64,000 nt of DNA, taken from positions 1 to 64,000 of the forward strand of contig NZ_BAABWJ010000009.1 in the NCBI RefSeq assembly GCF_040372805.1, in the 5' to 3' direction. Below, piece after piece: positions 1 through 7,452 of this stretch. Positions within the stretch are counted from its first letter, which is position 1. The number at the start of each line of letters is the position of its first letter. The notes below the pieces were generated by a model. The model had not been told where the DNA came from and did not search any database. It saw only the letters and a program-made list of their open reading frames with translations. This DNA comes from Pseudoteredinibacter isoporae_A. Lineage in GTDB: Bacteria > Pseudomonadota > Gammaproteobacteria > Pseudomonadales > Cellvibrionaceae. The position numbers were made by a program, and so were the translations under genes.

Positions 1-583
1 CTGTTAGCCAGAGTAGGTGAGGAGCCAAATAACTCGTGAAAGGCTCTTGTATATAAGCAAGCATTATGCGCCTTGAAAGAGAAGCTGGAAGTTCGACCCC
101 GTTGTCACTTCTTCCTCCTATCTCTACATCATACTCTTCCCAGCCCGCCGACCTCTTTCCATAGAAGGCTGTCCCGCTACTCCAATTTGCTTGCACTCCT
201 ACGATTTTGAACACATCTTCTCCTTCATTAGAAACCCCACCTAGGTCCCTGGAGAGAATAATGGAGCCACTAGATTTGACTTTCTCATGAACCTTGGCGT
301 AGATAGCTTTGCCGAATTTTTCGCTTTTTGGTGAATCCCAAATTCCCTTTTTCCACTCTTTAGTGAATCTATCTCTGTGGGTTAGGTGAAATCTATAAGC
401 AAACCAGAGCAAAATAACCCACGGGACCCAAATAATCTGATCGGGGGAGGAGAGCTCTAGGCTGAGGAGGCTTAGTGAAATTTTGTCTCCGTCTAAGGAG
501 CCACCCCCAAAATAGAAAACAATAATAGCGCCAGACCAGAGGACTAAATTTCGTCGAGATACATTGTCGTCTTGAATGGGCAT
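1..583 (-). CDS. Hypothetical two-helix membrane protein, 3' end outside the window
   Basis: An open frame runs from an ATG at 583 leftwards through the window edge without a stop, giving at least 194 codons. An AAGGA ribosome binding site lies 7 bases upstream of the ATG. The N-terminus has two hydrophobic stretches, roughly residues 13-30 (NLVLWSGAIIVFYFGGG) and 50-66 (IIWVPWVILLWFAYRF), followed by a basic linker and a soluble domain rich in Gly, Ser and Glu. I recognise no family. The region looks AT-richer than the housekeeping genes to the right, and the next gene is also an unknown membrane protein, so accessory DNA is plausible. The C-terminus cannot be judged. Confidence 0.7.
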   Translation of the reverse strand, partial: MPIQDDNVSRRNLVLWSGAIIVFYFGGGSLDGDKISLSLLSLELSSPDQIIWVPWVILLWFAYRFHLTHRDRFTKEWKKGIWDSPKSEKFGKAIYAKVHEKVKSSGSIILSRDLGGVSNEGEDVFKIVGVQANWSSGTAFYGKRSAGWEEYDVEIGGRSDNGVELPASLSRRIMLAYIQEPFTSYLAPHLLWLT

Positions 584-768
584 GCCAATTCCTTTTGGTA
601 AGTTGTTGGAAAAGGAGATTCTACCAGCAGGAGTGGATGGTGCAAATATCAGGAGTTTTTCAAATCAAGGCCGTTCGAGGTGGTGCGTTTTACCTGCGAA
701 TTGAAAAGTTTTATGTTCTTTGTGTGGGTACCGAGCGCTATTGATGCGAAATTAAATTGCCTCAAAGA

Positions 769-788
769 GGAGAGATTTAACCCTCTCC
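769..788 (-). terminator. Weak hairpin after the 814-1446 gene
   Basis: GGAGAG and CTCTCC can form a 6-bp stem with an 8-base loop just past the stop of the leftward gene. The following bases on the minus strand (TCTTTG) are only a poor T tract, so termination is uncertain. Confidence 0.3.
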
Positions 789-813
789 CTTTATTTTGGG
801 GAAGAGATATACG

Positions 814-1446
814 TTATTTTTCAGCTTGAACCTTAGATTCCGTCTTTTGCGCTATTGGCGTAAAGCCTTCTTGCTGGCGAATCATGCTCATTTTTAATGA
901 AAATTCCTTCTTGGTTATCACGCCATTGTCCAGCATAAGTCGATACTTCTTAATCTGGTCTTCACTTGAGCCATTCTTCGCCAGTTTTTTCTTTCGTTTA
1001 ACCTCTTCCCGTATTTTGGGCCACACCTCTTTGTATAGATTGTGCGACAGGACTAAGAGCGTTATGGCGACCGAGGCAAAGAAAAAGAAATTGGCAAAGC
1101 TAGTTAGCTTTTTGGTATTTTGTCGAGACTCATATCTTGCATCTTTGACTGACTCGTAAACTAAATTGGTGAATTCCTCATCGGCCGCTTTAACTTGAGC
1201 AAGCATTTCTATTTTTTGCTTACTCATTAAGCCTGTTTCAGGATCGGTACTTTGCTCGACTGTTAACCCTTCAAGTTTATCGTTTAGTGCGGTTAACCTC
1301 TCTTGAGCTTCTCTTGCTTTTGAGTAAGCAAGGGAGTTAGGCTCAACTGGAAATAGACTATTTGACAGTTCATTTTTGAAGTAAAGCGCACTTAGCGAGA
1401 ATAGCCCTAGTATTATTGGTAACGCTGTCCCTTTGAAGATTTTCAT
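814..1446 (-). CDS. Hypothetical membrane protein with a SHOCT-like C-terminal motif
   Basis: The protein has 210 residues. An N-terminal hydrophobic segment (about residues 8-22, PIILGLFSLSALYF) is a signal anchor, and a second (about 117-137, FANFFFFASVAITLLVLSH) crosses the membrane. A mostly helical, polar region of about 90 residues lies between them. The cytoplasmic tail ends with QIKKYRLMLDNGVITKKEF, which fits the short SHOCT pattern (leucine-rich helix, D-x-G-x-I-T-x-x-E-F) found at the end of many bacterial membrane and stress proteins. The start is supported by AAGGA 6 bases before the ATG. The function is unknown. The spacing to the gene at 1-583 (about 230 bases) argues against a tight operon. 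Confidence 0.75.
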   Translation of the reverse strand: MKIFKGTALPIILGLFSLSALYFKNELSNSLFPVEPNSLAYSKAREAQERLTALNDKLEGLTVEQSTDPETGLMSKQKIEMLAQVKAADEEFTNLVYESVKDARYESRQNTKKLTSFANFFFFASVAITLLVLSHNLYKEVWPKIREEVKRKKKLAKNGSSEDQIKKYRLMLDNGVITKKEFSLKMSMIRQQEGFTPIAQKTESKVQAEK

Positions 1447-2280
1447 ATCAAGTCCTTATGATTGCAAACGTAGTGAATATATTAGATTTAAGTATCAGAG
1501 TCATCATTGCTTGGTTTCCAAGTAGCCCGCAGCTCAATTAACCGAGCAATAGTTCGACTAACTCCTGTATCACCATTTTCGCTTTAAATATGTTGGTTTG
1601 ATACTCAGTTTTGTAAGCGTTTTACTGCCTATTGTTCCGGATCTGAGGCTTAAAGTTCAAAGTCGCGTACATTGTCACGATTTTAGAAGGGCTCCAGGGT
1701 GGTCTCTAAGCATCCAGCGGTCTTATAGCCAGTAGGCAATTTTCAACAAAAAGAGAAGGTGCTGCGTAAGCCGGGCTGAAGGTGTAGATGGTCCTTTCTT
1801 TTTCAATTGCTCGTAGGAGTAAAACCCTTGCAGGTCATGGGATGCGCTCGAATTGTGGCTTTTTGAAGAAAGGAAGAAGGGACCTGAAAAATTCAGAAAA
1901 AATGAGGCTGAGCGGGCAGTTTAGCCACCCGTAAGGGGCAAATATGGCGCTTAAAGTACCTTTTTGTTTGGCGCACATATATTCATCCTTGGTATGTGTC
2001 TAAGAGGCCAGTAACGATAATTGCGCGGCGGCAAGCAGCTCGGCTTAGCAACTCAGTATCAGGTGATCATAAGGAGTAAGGTCAGTTCGATTGTGAGTGG
2101 AGCCCTTGTACGTTGTCGGTGTTACTAGGTTAGGCTTAACTGAGGTCTTTAATAAGTCAGGCTTCACGTTAAACCTGGTGGGGTCCGCTCATTAAGCTTG
2201 TTCAACCCCACCAATAACACCACCAAAAATGGTGGGTTTCTATTAGATCATCTTGGACTAACTTAGACTAGCCGAAAATT
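1447..2280. other. Long stretch without a supportable gene
   Basis: About 830 bases lie between the 814-1446 gene and the tRNA-Leu terminator. I find no frame with a start, ribosome binding site and protein-like composition on either strand. Reverse-strand reading around 1490-1590 gives about 30 codons that look protein-like but are broken by stops upstream, so it may be decayed coding sequence. The only clear structure is the group of GGTGG/CCACC inverted repeats near its right end. The position next to the 3' end of a tRNA gene is one where integrated elements insert, but no integrase is visible here. Confidence 0.5.
2176..2236. repeat. Cluster of overlapping GGTGG/CCACC inverted repeats
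   Basis: TGGTGGGG at 2176-2183 is perfectly complementary to CCCCACCA at 2206-2213 (22-base loop). A few bases on, CCACCA at 2220-2225 pairs with TGGTGG at 2230-2235 across an AAAA loop. The left arm could also pair partly with the CACCACC at 2219-2224, so alternative folds exist. It lies about 100 bases beyond the 3' end of tRNA-Leu. No T tract follows either hairpin. The role is unknown. Confidence 0.6.
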
Positions 2281-2315
2281 AAAAAGCCCCGCGTGCTCTG
2301 GGCTTGCGAGGCTTT
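2281..2315 (-). terminator. Rho-independent terminator of tRNA-Leu
   Basis: On the minus strand AAAGCCTCGC pairs with GCGGGGCTTT, a 10-bp stem with one G-T wobble, followed directly by more T residues. It begins about 25 bases past the tRNA 3' end and is a classic intrinsic terminator. Confidence 0.85.
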
Positions 2316-2339
2316 CTTAGACTATGGTGGTCTTTGATT

Positions 2340-2426
2340 TGGTGCCCAGGAGAGGACTTGAACCTCCACGGCCGTGAGGCCACTAGCACCTGAAGCTAGC
2401 GTGTCTACCAATTTCACCACCTGGGC
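2340..2426 (-). tRNA. tRNA-Leu (anticodon CAG)
   Basis: Read on the minus strand, the sequence starts GCCCAGG, which pairs with CCTGGGC before the A discriminator and an encoded CCA (2342-2340). The anticodon stem CTAGC/GCTAG encloses the 7-base loop TTCAGGT, giving anticodon CAG for CUG codons. The long variable arm (GTGGCCTCACGGCCGT region) and the T arm with GGTTCAAGTCC are as expected for a class II leucine tRNA. The length is 87 bases including CCA. A strong promoter lies upstream and a terminator downstream, so it is a single-gene unit. Confidence 0.97.
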
Positions 2427-2458
2427 AGATCGTACAGCATCGCTGTTCGAGGTCGCGC

Positions 2459-2487
2459 ATAGTATTGATTTCAAGAGCAGCTGTCAA
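2459..2487 (-). promoter_or_regulatory. Sigma-70 promoter of tRNA-Leu
   Basis: On the minus strand a perfect TTGACA (2487-2482) is followed after exactly 17 bases by TACTAT (2464-2459). The next bases, GCGCGACC, form a GC-rich discriminator typical of stable-RNA promoters under stringent control. Transcription would start near 2452, about 25 bases before the tRNA. Confidence 0.85.
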
Positions 2488-2692
2488 TCATTTTAGTAGT
2501 AAAAAATAGTGGTTTATATCTAAACGCTTCTAGTCCTCGGTCATTTGAGCCAAAAGGTGCATTTCGTCGCAAACTTCCGCTGGGCGGTATCAAGTTTGGC
2601 CGTTTTTTCAGCAATTGTTGCTTATTATTACTGGCATACAGCCATAAATTTCAGTTCGTTTTGACAGTGTGCGGTTTTAAACAGGGCGTTTT

Positions 2693-2950
2693 ATGAATAT
2701 AAACAGCGGGAACAGTTTCAGTATCGCTCAACAAGGCTTGCAGCGGAGTCAGGCTCGTGCCGTAGAGGCGGCCGAATCGATAGCGAACCCTGCCCGGTTT
2801 CACCCGGCTGAGGAAACAAAGGGGGTTTTAGAGCCTCTGGCTGAGCCCATCGTTCAGTTGAAGGAATCTCAGCAGTTATTTGATGCCTCGGCTAAGGTCA
2901 TCGAGGTCAGTAATCGAACGGTGGGAGCGTTGTTGGATATCAGCGCTTAG
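2693..2950 (+). CDS. Small flagellar-rod-like protein
   Basis: The protein has 85 residues. Its C-terminal third (QLFDASAKVIEVSNRTVGA followed by LLDIS) closely follows the conserved C-terminal helix of flagellar rod and hook proteins (pattern Y-x-A-N-A-K-V-I-x-T-x-D-x-M-L-G-T-L-L-D-I), and the N-terminus (SFSIAQQGLQRSQARA) resembles their N-terminal helix. The central domain of FlgB, FlgC or FlgG is missing, so this is not a complete rod protein. No other flagellar genes are near. It is followed within 45 bases by a SprA-family gene and may be co-transcribed with it. I infer a rod-related coiled helix pair; the role is unknown. Confidence 0.6.
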   Translation: MNINSGNSFSIAQQGLQRSQARAVEAAESIANPARFHPAEETKGVLEPLAEPIVQLKESQQLFDASAKVIEVSNRTVGALLDISA

Positions 2951-2993
2951 TCGAGCCCACGGGCCGCAGGGAGAGTATGAACGGGAGTTTGAT

Positions 2994-3824
2994 ATGATCA
3001 GCTTCAACCCTCAACAACCTACATTAGCCAATACCGTCAGTCCTTTTGAGAATCAGGTCAGTCGCCCCGTGGGCGAAGCCAACCCAGAGGCTCAGCAGAG
3101 CACAATTCGTCCGGTCGAAGAAGCCAACAAATCAGAGAAAAGCCTACGTCGTAGTCAGAATGATGAAAATAGCGACAATGCCGATGCCGAACGCGACAGT
3201 GAAGAGCAGGAAAAGGGAGATAACCCCCAAGGCCAAAAGGGGGCTGATGGTGAGCCTTTAAGTCGAGAAGAGATGCAGCTGATTCAAAAACTGGCGGCTC
3301 GCGATCGTGAAGTTAAGGACCATGAACAGGCCCATGCTGCAGTGGGTGGGGAGTTGGCAGGCGCGCCCAGCTATGAATACCAGAAGGGCCCGGATGGTAA
3401 GAACTACGCGGTTGGAGGCGAAGTGCCGATCACTATCCAGGAAGTCGCAGGTGACCCGAAAGCCACTTTGGAGAATGCCCGCAAGGTTCAACGTGCCGCG
3501 CTGGCTCCGGCAGAGCCCTCAGATCAGGACCGCCGCGTTGCTGCCCGTGCTGCGCAATTGGAGCAACAAGCCTTGAGGGAGATTAGTCAGCTGGCTGAAG
3601 CGCAGCGCCAGGCTCGGGAAGAAGAGGCCGAGATCAGGGCTGAAAAAGCTGCCCAAGAACGTGAAGCGAACGATCTGAGGAAAGAGAAACAGAATCTGGA
3701 AGAGCAGCGTGTCAGTCAAGCAGAGCTCAACCGCAAGAGCGTTGAGCTGACCCAAACTCTGGTGGGCATTCAAAATGCGGGTTCTAACCCGAATATCGGC
3801 CAGTTGATAAATCGTGTCAGCTAA
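2994..3824 (+). CDS. SprA-related putative metalloprotease
   Basis: The protein has 276 residues from the ATG at 2994, which has GGGAG 6 bases upstream; the longer frame from 2880 overlaps the previous gene and has no support. The N-terminal 90 residues are low-complexity, rich in Gln, Asn, Glu and Asp. The core (about residues 90-190) contains DHEQAHAAVGG, an HExxH zinc-protease-like motif, then PSYEYQKGPDGKNYAVGGEV, the hallmark of the SprA-related family of putative metalloproteases. The C-terminal 80 residues are a charged coiled coil. There is no signal peptide. Neither the substrate nor any protease activity can be told from the sequence. The preceding rod-like gene suggests a surface or flagellar link, which is an inference. 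Confidence 0.75.
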   Translation: MISFNPQQPTLANTVSPFENQVSRPVGEANPEAQQSTIRPVEEANKSEKSLRRSQNDENSDNADAERDSEEQEKGDNPQGQKGADGEPLSREEMQLIQKLAARDREVKDHEQAHAAVGGELAGAPSYEYQKGPDGKNYAVGGEVPITIQEVAGDPKATLENARKVQRAALAPAEPSDQDRRVAARAAQLEQQALREISQLAEAQRQAREEEAEIRAEKAAQEREANDLRKEKQNLEEQRVSQAELNRKSVELTQTLVGIQNAGSNPNIGQLINRVS

Positions 3825-3840
3825 GGGCTAATCCCCTATA

Positions 3841-3882
3841 ATGAGCCTATTCAATCGATAGGCTCATCCCTCTGCATGAGCC
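3841..3882. repeat. Tripartite hairpin element, copy 1 (upstream of rnr)
   Basis: Three arms lie in a row: ATGAGCCTAT (3841-3850), ATAGGCTCAT (3858-3867) and ATGAGCC (3876-3882). The middle arm can pair perfectly with the first (10 bp) or with the third (7 bp), so the two hairpins exclude each other. The third arm ends 4 bases before the AGGG ribosome binding site of rnr. A related copy lies at 8065-8110. Confidence 0.7.
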
Positions 3883-3898
3883 CTACAGGGACTCCATT

Positions 3899-6442
3899 TT
3901 GCCAAAAAACAAACATCCGCGTGATCCTCACGCCGAGCGCGAAGCCCAAAACTACGCCAAACCCATCCCGAGTCGGGAATTCATTCTAAAGCAGCTGGAT
4001 GCTGCGCCAGGACCATTAACACACCCGGAACTCTGCCAGCTGCTGGAGTTACACGACGAAGAATCGATCGAAGCCCTGCGGCGTAGATTGATCGCGATGG
4101 AGCGTGATGGCCAGTTAATGCGGAATCGGCGTTGGGCTTATGGGCCGGTGGATCACCTGGACTTGATTAAAGGTCGGGTGCATGGCCATAAAGACGGCTT
4201 TGGTTTTGTGATTCCAGCGAATGGTGGGGATGATTTGTATCTTGCCGGTCGCCAGATGCGCAAAGTCTTCGATGGTGATGAAGTGTTGGTGCGCGACAGT
4301 GGCAAGGGGTATCGCGGTAAACGCGAGGGCCATATTGTGGAAGTGATTGCTCGCAACACCCATCAGGTGGTTGGTCGCTTTTACGCTGAGAGCGGCGTCA
4401 ATTTTGTGCGTCCTGACAATGCCCGTTTGATTCACGACGTGATGATTCCGGCGACTGAAACGGCAAACGCCGAACCCGGTCAGTATGTGGTGGTTGAAAT
4501 TACCCAACAACCCGATCGTCGTCAGCACCCAGCCGGACGCGTACTGGAAGTCCTGGGTGATCATATGGCACCGGGTATGGAAATTGATGTTGCGATCCGC
4601 TCGCACGGTATCCCCCATCTCTGGCCTAGCGATGTCAGTGCGGAAGCGGCCGCTTTAGACAGTGAGGTTGCCGATGGCGATAAGCAGCACCGTGTTGATT
4701 TAAGAGATCAGCCTTTTGTCACTATCGACGGTGAGGACGCCCGAGATTTTGATGATGCCGTACTGTGTATCCCCAATAAGAAAACCAAAGGGTGGCGTTT
4801 GTTCGTCGCCATCGCGGATGTTTCTCACTACGTTACCTTGGGTTCCGCGTTGGATCGCGAAGCGCAGGTGCGAGGGACTTCTGTCTATTTCCCGGACCAT
4901 GTGGTGCCGATGTTGCCCGAGGCCATCTCTAATGGTCTTTGTTCTCTGAATCCTAATGTGGATCGTCTTGCAATGGTGTGTGAGATGACCATCAGTGCGA
5001 ATGGGCGTGTCAGTGGTTATCAATTCTACGAAGGTTTAATTCATTCCCATGCTCGGTTGACTTATACCGAAGTCGGGAAGATGTTGGCGGAGCGTGGTAA
5101 CCCGCAAAGTGGACCCCGTAAAGCGCGATCAAACATCTTGCCTTACATCGATGCACTCCACGATTTGTATCAAGTTCTCAGACAGAATCGCAATGAGCGC
5201 GGGGCCATTGATTTTGAAACAACTGAGACCCGCATACTGTTTGACGAAGATCGCAAGATTGAGCAGATTGTGCCGGTTGAGCGCAATGACGCTCATAAGT
5301 TAATTGAAGAATGCATGCTTTGCGCGAATGTATGCGCGGCGCGCTTTTTGGAGAAATTGGAGTTGCCGGCCTTGTATCGTGTGCACGAAGGCCCAGGTGA
5401 CGAAAAGCTGGATAATCTGCGAGACTTTTTGGCCGAAATGGGCTTAAGTTTGGGTGGCCGGAGCCAACCCAAACCGGAAGATTATCAGCGCTTGCTGCAA
5501 AGCATTGCTGATCGCCCCGACGCAGGACTGATTCAAACCGTTATGCTGCGCAGTATGAAACAGGCGGTTTATAGCCCGGATAACCAAGGACACTTTGGCC
5601 TTTGTTATAAAGCGTACACTCACTTTACCTCTCCCATTCGTCGCTACCCTGATTTATTGGTACACCGGGCCATTCGTTCGGTGATCCGAGGGCGAGGTGG
5701 CTTGGGCCAGCAACTGTTGGCATTGTTCAGTAAGCCTCCTGTTCAAAAAGTGAAAGGAGCGAAGCCTTTACCCAAGGGGGATATCTACCCTTATGATATG
5801 GCAACGATGTTGAGCATGGGGGAAACCTGCTCGAGCTTTGAGCGCCGCGCAGATGAAGCCAGTCGTGATGTCGTGAGCTGGCTAAAATGTGAATATCTTC
5901 AAGACCGTGTGGGTGAGACTTTTGAAGGTATTATCAACGCCGTAACGGGTTTTGGTATTTTCGTTGAGTTGAAAGACATTTACGTTGAAGGCTTGGTTCA
6001 CATCAGTGCTTTGCCCCATGACTACTATCACTACGAAGCTTCTCAGCATCGTTTGATTGGCGAGAAGAGCCGACAGGTTTTCCGCCTGGGTGATGAGTTA
6101 CGAGTGCAAGTAGTTCGAGTGGACCTGGATGAGAGGAAAGTGGATTTGGAGTTGGTCGAACGCCTGCAAAGCGCCAGAAAAAAACGCAAAACAGGGAACT
6201 CCTCCCCAAAGATTAACGCCCGGGCGAATATGAAAAAATTACGCACCATGGCTGATGAAGATGCGGCATCAGATCAGTCGGGCGGGAAGTCAGCAAAGAA
6301 AACAACACAAAAGAAAGGTACTCCTTCAGGGAAAAAGAAACCCAGTAAGGGCAAGCAAGTTCGCAAGGCGAAATCAGCCAGCGCGTCCAAAAAACACCAG
6401 AAGAAAGTGAAGAAAGCGACCGGCGCAAAAAAGCGTCAGTAA
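3899..6442 (+). CDS. rnr: Ribonuclease R
   Basis: This is a processive 3'-5' exoribonuclease that degrades structured RNA and acts in mRNA decay and RNA quality control. It has 847 residues, slightly longer than the usual 800-815. Order: an N-terminal winged-helix (about 25-85), two cold-shock OB domains (about 85-240), the RNB catalytic domain with DGEDARDFDDAV near residue 277 (the metal-binding aspartates), an S1 domain (about 675-748) and a very lysine-rich tail of about 95 residues. The start is a TTG with AGGG 8 bases upstream; the N-terminus ending in PIPSREFIL matches known RNase R starts. rlmB follows 31 bases later, the same order as in many gammaproteobacteria. The hairpin element in front could affect translation. 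Confidence 0.97.
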   Translation: MPKNKHPRDPHAEREAQNYAKPIPSREFILKQLDAAPGPLTHPELCQLLELHDEESIEALRRRLIAMERDGQLMRNRRWAYGPVDHLDLIKGRVHGHKDGFGFVIPANGGDDLYLAGRQMRKVFDGDEVLVRDSGKGYRGKREGHIVEVIARNTHQVVGRFYAESGVNFVRPDNARLIHDVMIPATETANAEPGQYVVVEITQQPDRRQHPAGRVLEVLGDHMAPGMEIDVAIRSHGIPHLWPSDVSAEAAALDSEVADGDKQHRVDLRDQPFVTIDGEDARDFDDAVLCIPNKKTKGWRLFVAIADVSHYVTLGSALDREAQVRGTSVYFPDHVVPMLPEAISNGLCSLNPNVDRLAMVCEMTISANGRVSGYQFYEGLIHSHARLTYTEVGKMLAERGNPQSGPRKARSNILPYIDALHDLYQVLRQNRNERGAIDFETTETRILFDEDRKIEQIVPVERNDAHKLIEECMLCANVCAARFLEKLELPALYRVHEGPGDEKLDNLRDFLAEMGLSLGGRSQPKPEDYQRLLQSIADRPDAGLIQTVMLRSMKQAVYSPDNQGHFGLCYKAYTHFTSPIRRYPDLLVHRAIRSVIRGRGGLGQQLLALFSKPPVQKVKGAKPLPKGDIYPYDMATMLSMGETCSSFERRADEASRDVVSWLKCEYLQDRVGETFEGIINAVTGFGIFVELKDIYVEGLVHISALPHDYYHYEASQHRLIGEKSRQVFRLGDELRVQVVRVDLDERKVDLELVERLQSARKKRKTGNSSPKINARANMKKLRTMADEDAASDQSGGKSAKKTTQKKGTPSGKKKPSKGKQVRKAKSASASKKHQKKVKKATGAKKRQ

Positions 6443-6473
6443 TCGCGCATGTAATCGATTGTTGAGTAATTGA

Positions 6474-7211
6474 ATGGCTAAGTTAGAAACTGTTTTTGGT
6501 CTGCATGCCGTGCAGGCGTTATTGAAATCCAGTCCTCAGAGAGTGAAGGAACTCTGGGTGTTGAAGAACCGCAATGACCAGCGTTTGCAAAAGGTGTTGG
6601 CGGCGGCGCAGAAAATGTCTGTGGCTGTGACGTCCGTCAGCCGAAAGCAGTTGGATGAAAAAGTCGAGGGCAACCATCAAGGGGTTATTGCGTTTGCGAG
6701 CCCAGGTAAATTACACGATGAAAAATACCTCTATGAGCTGATTGATGGTCTGGATGTACCGGCGTTCTTGCTGGTGTTGGATGGCGTCACTGACCCTCAT
6801 AATCTGGGTGCCTGTTTGCGTACTGCTGAGGCGGCAGGCGTTCAGGCCGTCATTGCCCCGAAAGACAACTCGGCGAGCCTGAATGACACCGCTCGAAAAG
6901 TTGCCTGTGGTGCGGCTGAAGTCTTGCCTTACATCAGTGTTACCAATTTAGCTCGCACCTTGAAGTCATTGCAGGAAAAAGGCGTTTGGATCATCGGCAC
7001 GGCCGGCGAGGCTGATGGGGGTGTCTACCAGAGTGATCTAAAAGGGCCGATGGCTTTGGTGATGGGCGCAGAGGGGAAAGGCATGCGCCGTCTGACTCGA
7101 GAGTGTTGTGATTCCTTGATTAACATTCCAATGGCGGGAGAGGTGAGTAGTCTAAACGTTTCCGTGGCGACCGGTGTTTGTCTATTCGAAGCGGTACGTC
7201 AGAGAACATAA
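6474..7211 (+). CDS. rlmB: 23S rRNA (guanosine-2'-O-)-methyltransferase RlmB
   Basis: RlmB methylates the 2'-O of G2251 in the peptidyl-transferase P loop of 23S rRNA using S-adenosylmethionine. The protein has 245 residues, the normal length. An N-terminal substrate-binding domain (about 1-75) is followed by a SPOUT knot domain with DGVTDPHNLGACLRTAEAAG, VMGAEGKGMRRLT and IPMAGEVSSLNVSVATGV, the three motifs of TrmH-type enzymes, including the conserved Asn, Arg, Glu and Ser. It follows rnr closely and is terminated by a strong hairpin, so rnr-rlmB is a probable operon. Confidence 0.96.
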   Translation: MAKLETVFGLHAVQALLKSSPQRVKELWVLKNRNDQRLQKVLAAAQKMSVAVTSVSRKQLDEKVEGNHQGVIAFASPGKLHDEKYLYELIDGLDVPAFLLVLDGVTDPHNLGACLRTAEAAGVQAVIAPKDNSASLNDTARKVACGAAEVLPYISVTNLARTLKSLQEKGVWIIGTAGEADGGVYQSDLKGPMALVMGAEGKGMRRLTRECCDSLINIPMAGEVSSLNVSVATGVCLFEAVRQRT

Positions 7212-7231
7212 GGCTGCCAAGGTCATGAGGA

Positions 7232-7254
7232 GCGGGGCATTGGCCCCGTTTTTT
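7232..7254 (+). terminator. Rho-independent terminator after rlmB
   Basis: CGGGGC and GCCCCG form a 6-bp GC stem with an ATTG loop, followed by a run of six T residues, 20 bases after the rlmB stop. Confidence 0.9.
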
Positions 7255-7452
7255 GTTTCGATCCGGCCTTTTCCCCTGCATCAGGTATTTTTTTGCCTTC
7301 TGGTCATTCATCGCAGTCAGATTTCACTTCAACGGATTCCCCGTATTTTTCGGTTTTTTTCCGAATTCTCTGTGTCATTATTTTTCTAAGCATCGTCTAA
7401 GACAAAGATACTTAATAATGATTGTGCTGACAGCACTCGGAGGAAGGGCCCC

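Noticed and set aside
1490..1590. A short protein-like reading on the minus strand ending in a stop
   Set aside because: Stops occur upstream in the same frame and there is no start or ribosome site; it may be decayed but cannot be supported.
2340..2426. tRNA 3' end as a proven attachment site
   Set aside because: No second copy of the 3' end and no integrase is present in the window, so only a suspicion is recorded under findings.
2880..2993. Longer N-terminus for the SprA-like protein
   Set aside because: The segment overlaps the end of the rod-like gene in another frame and has an unrelated composition; ATG 2994 has a good GGAG-type site.
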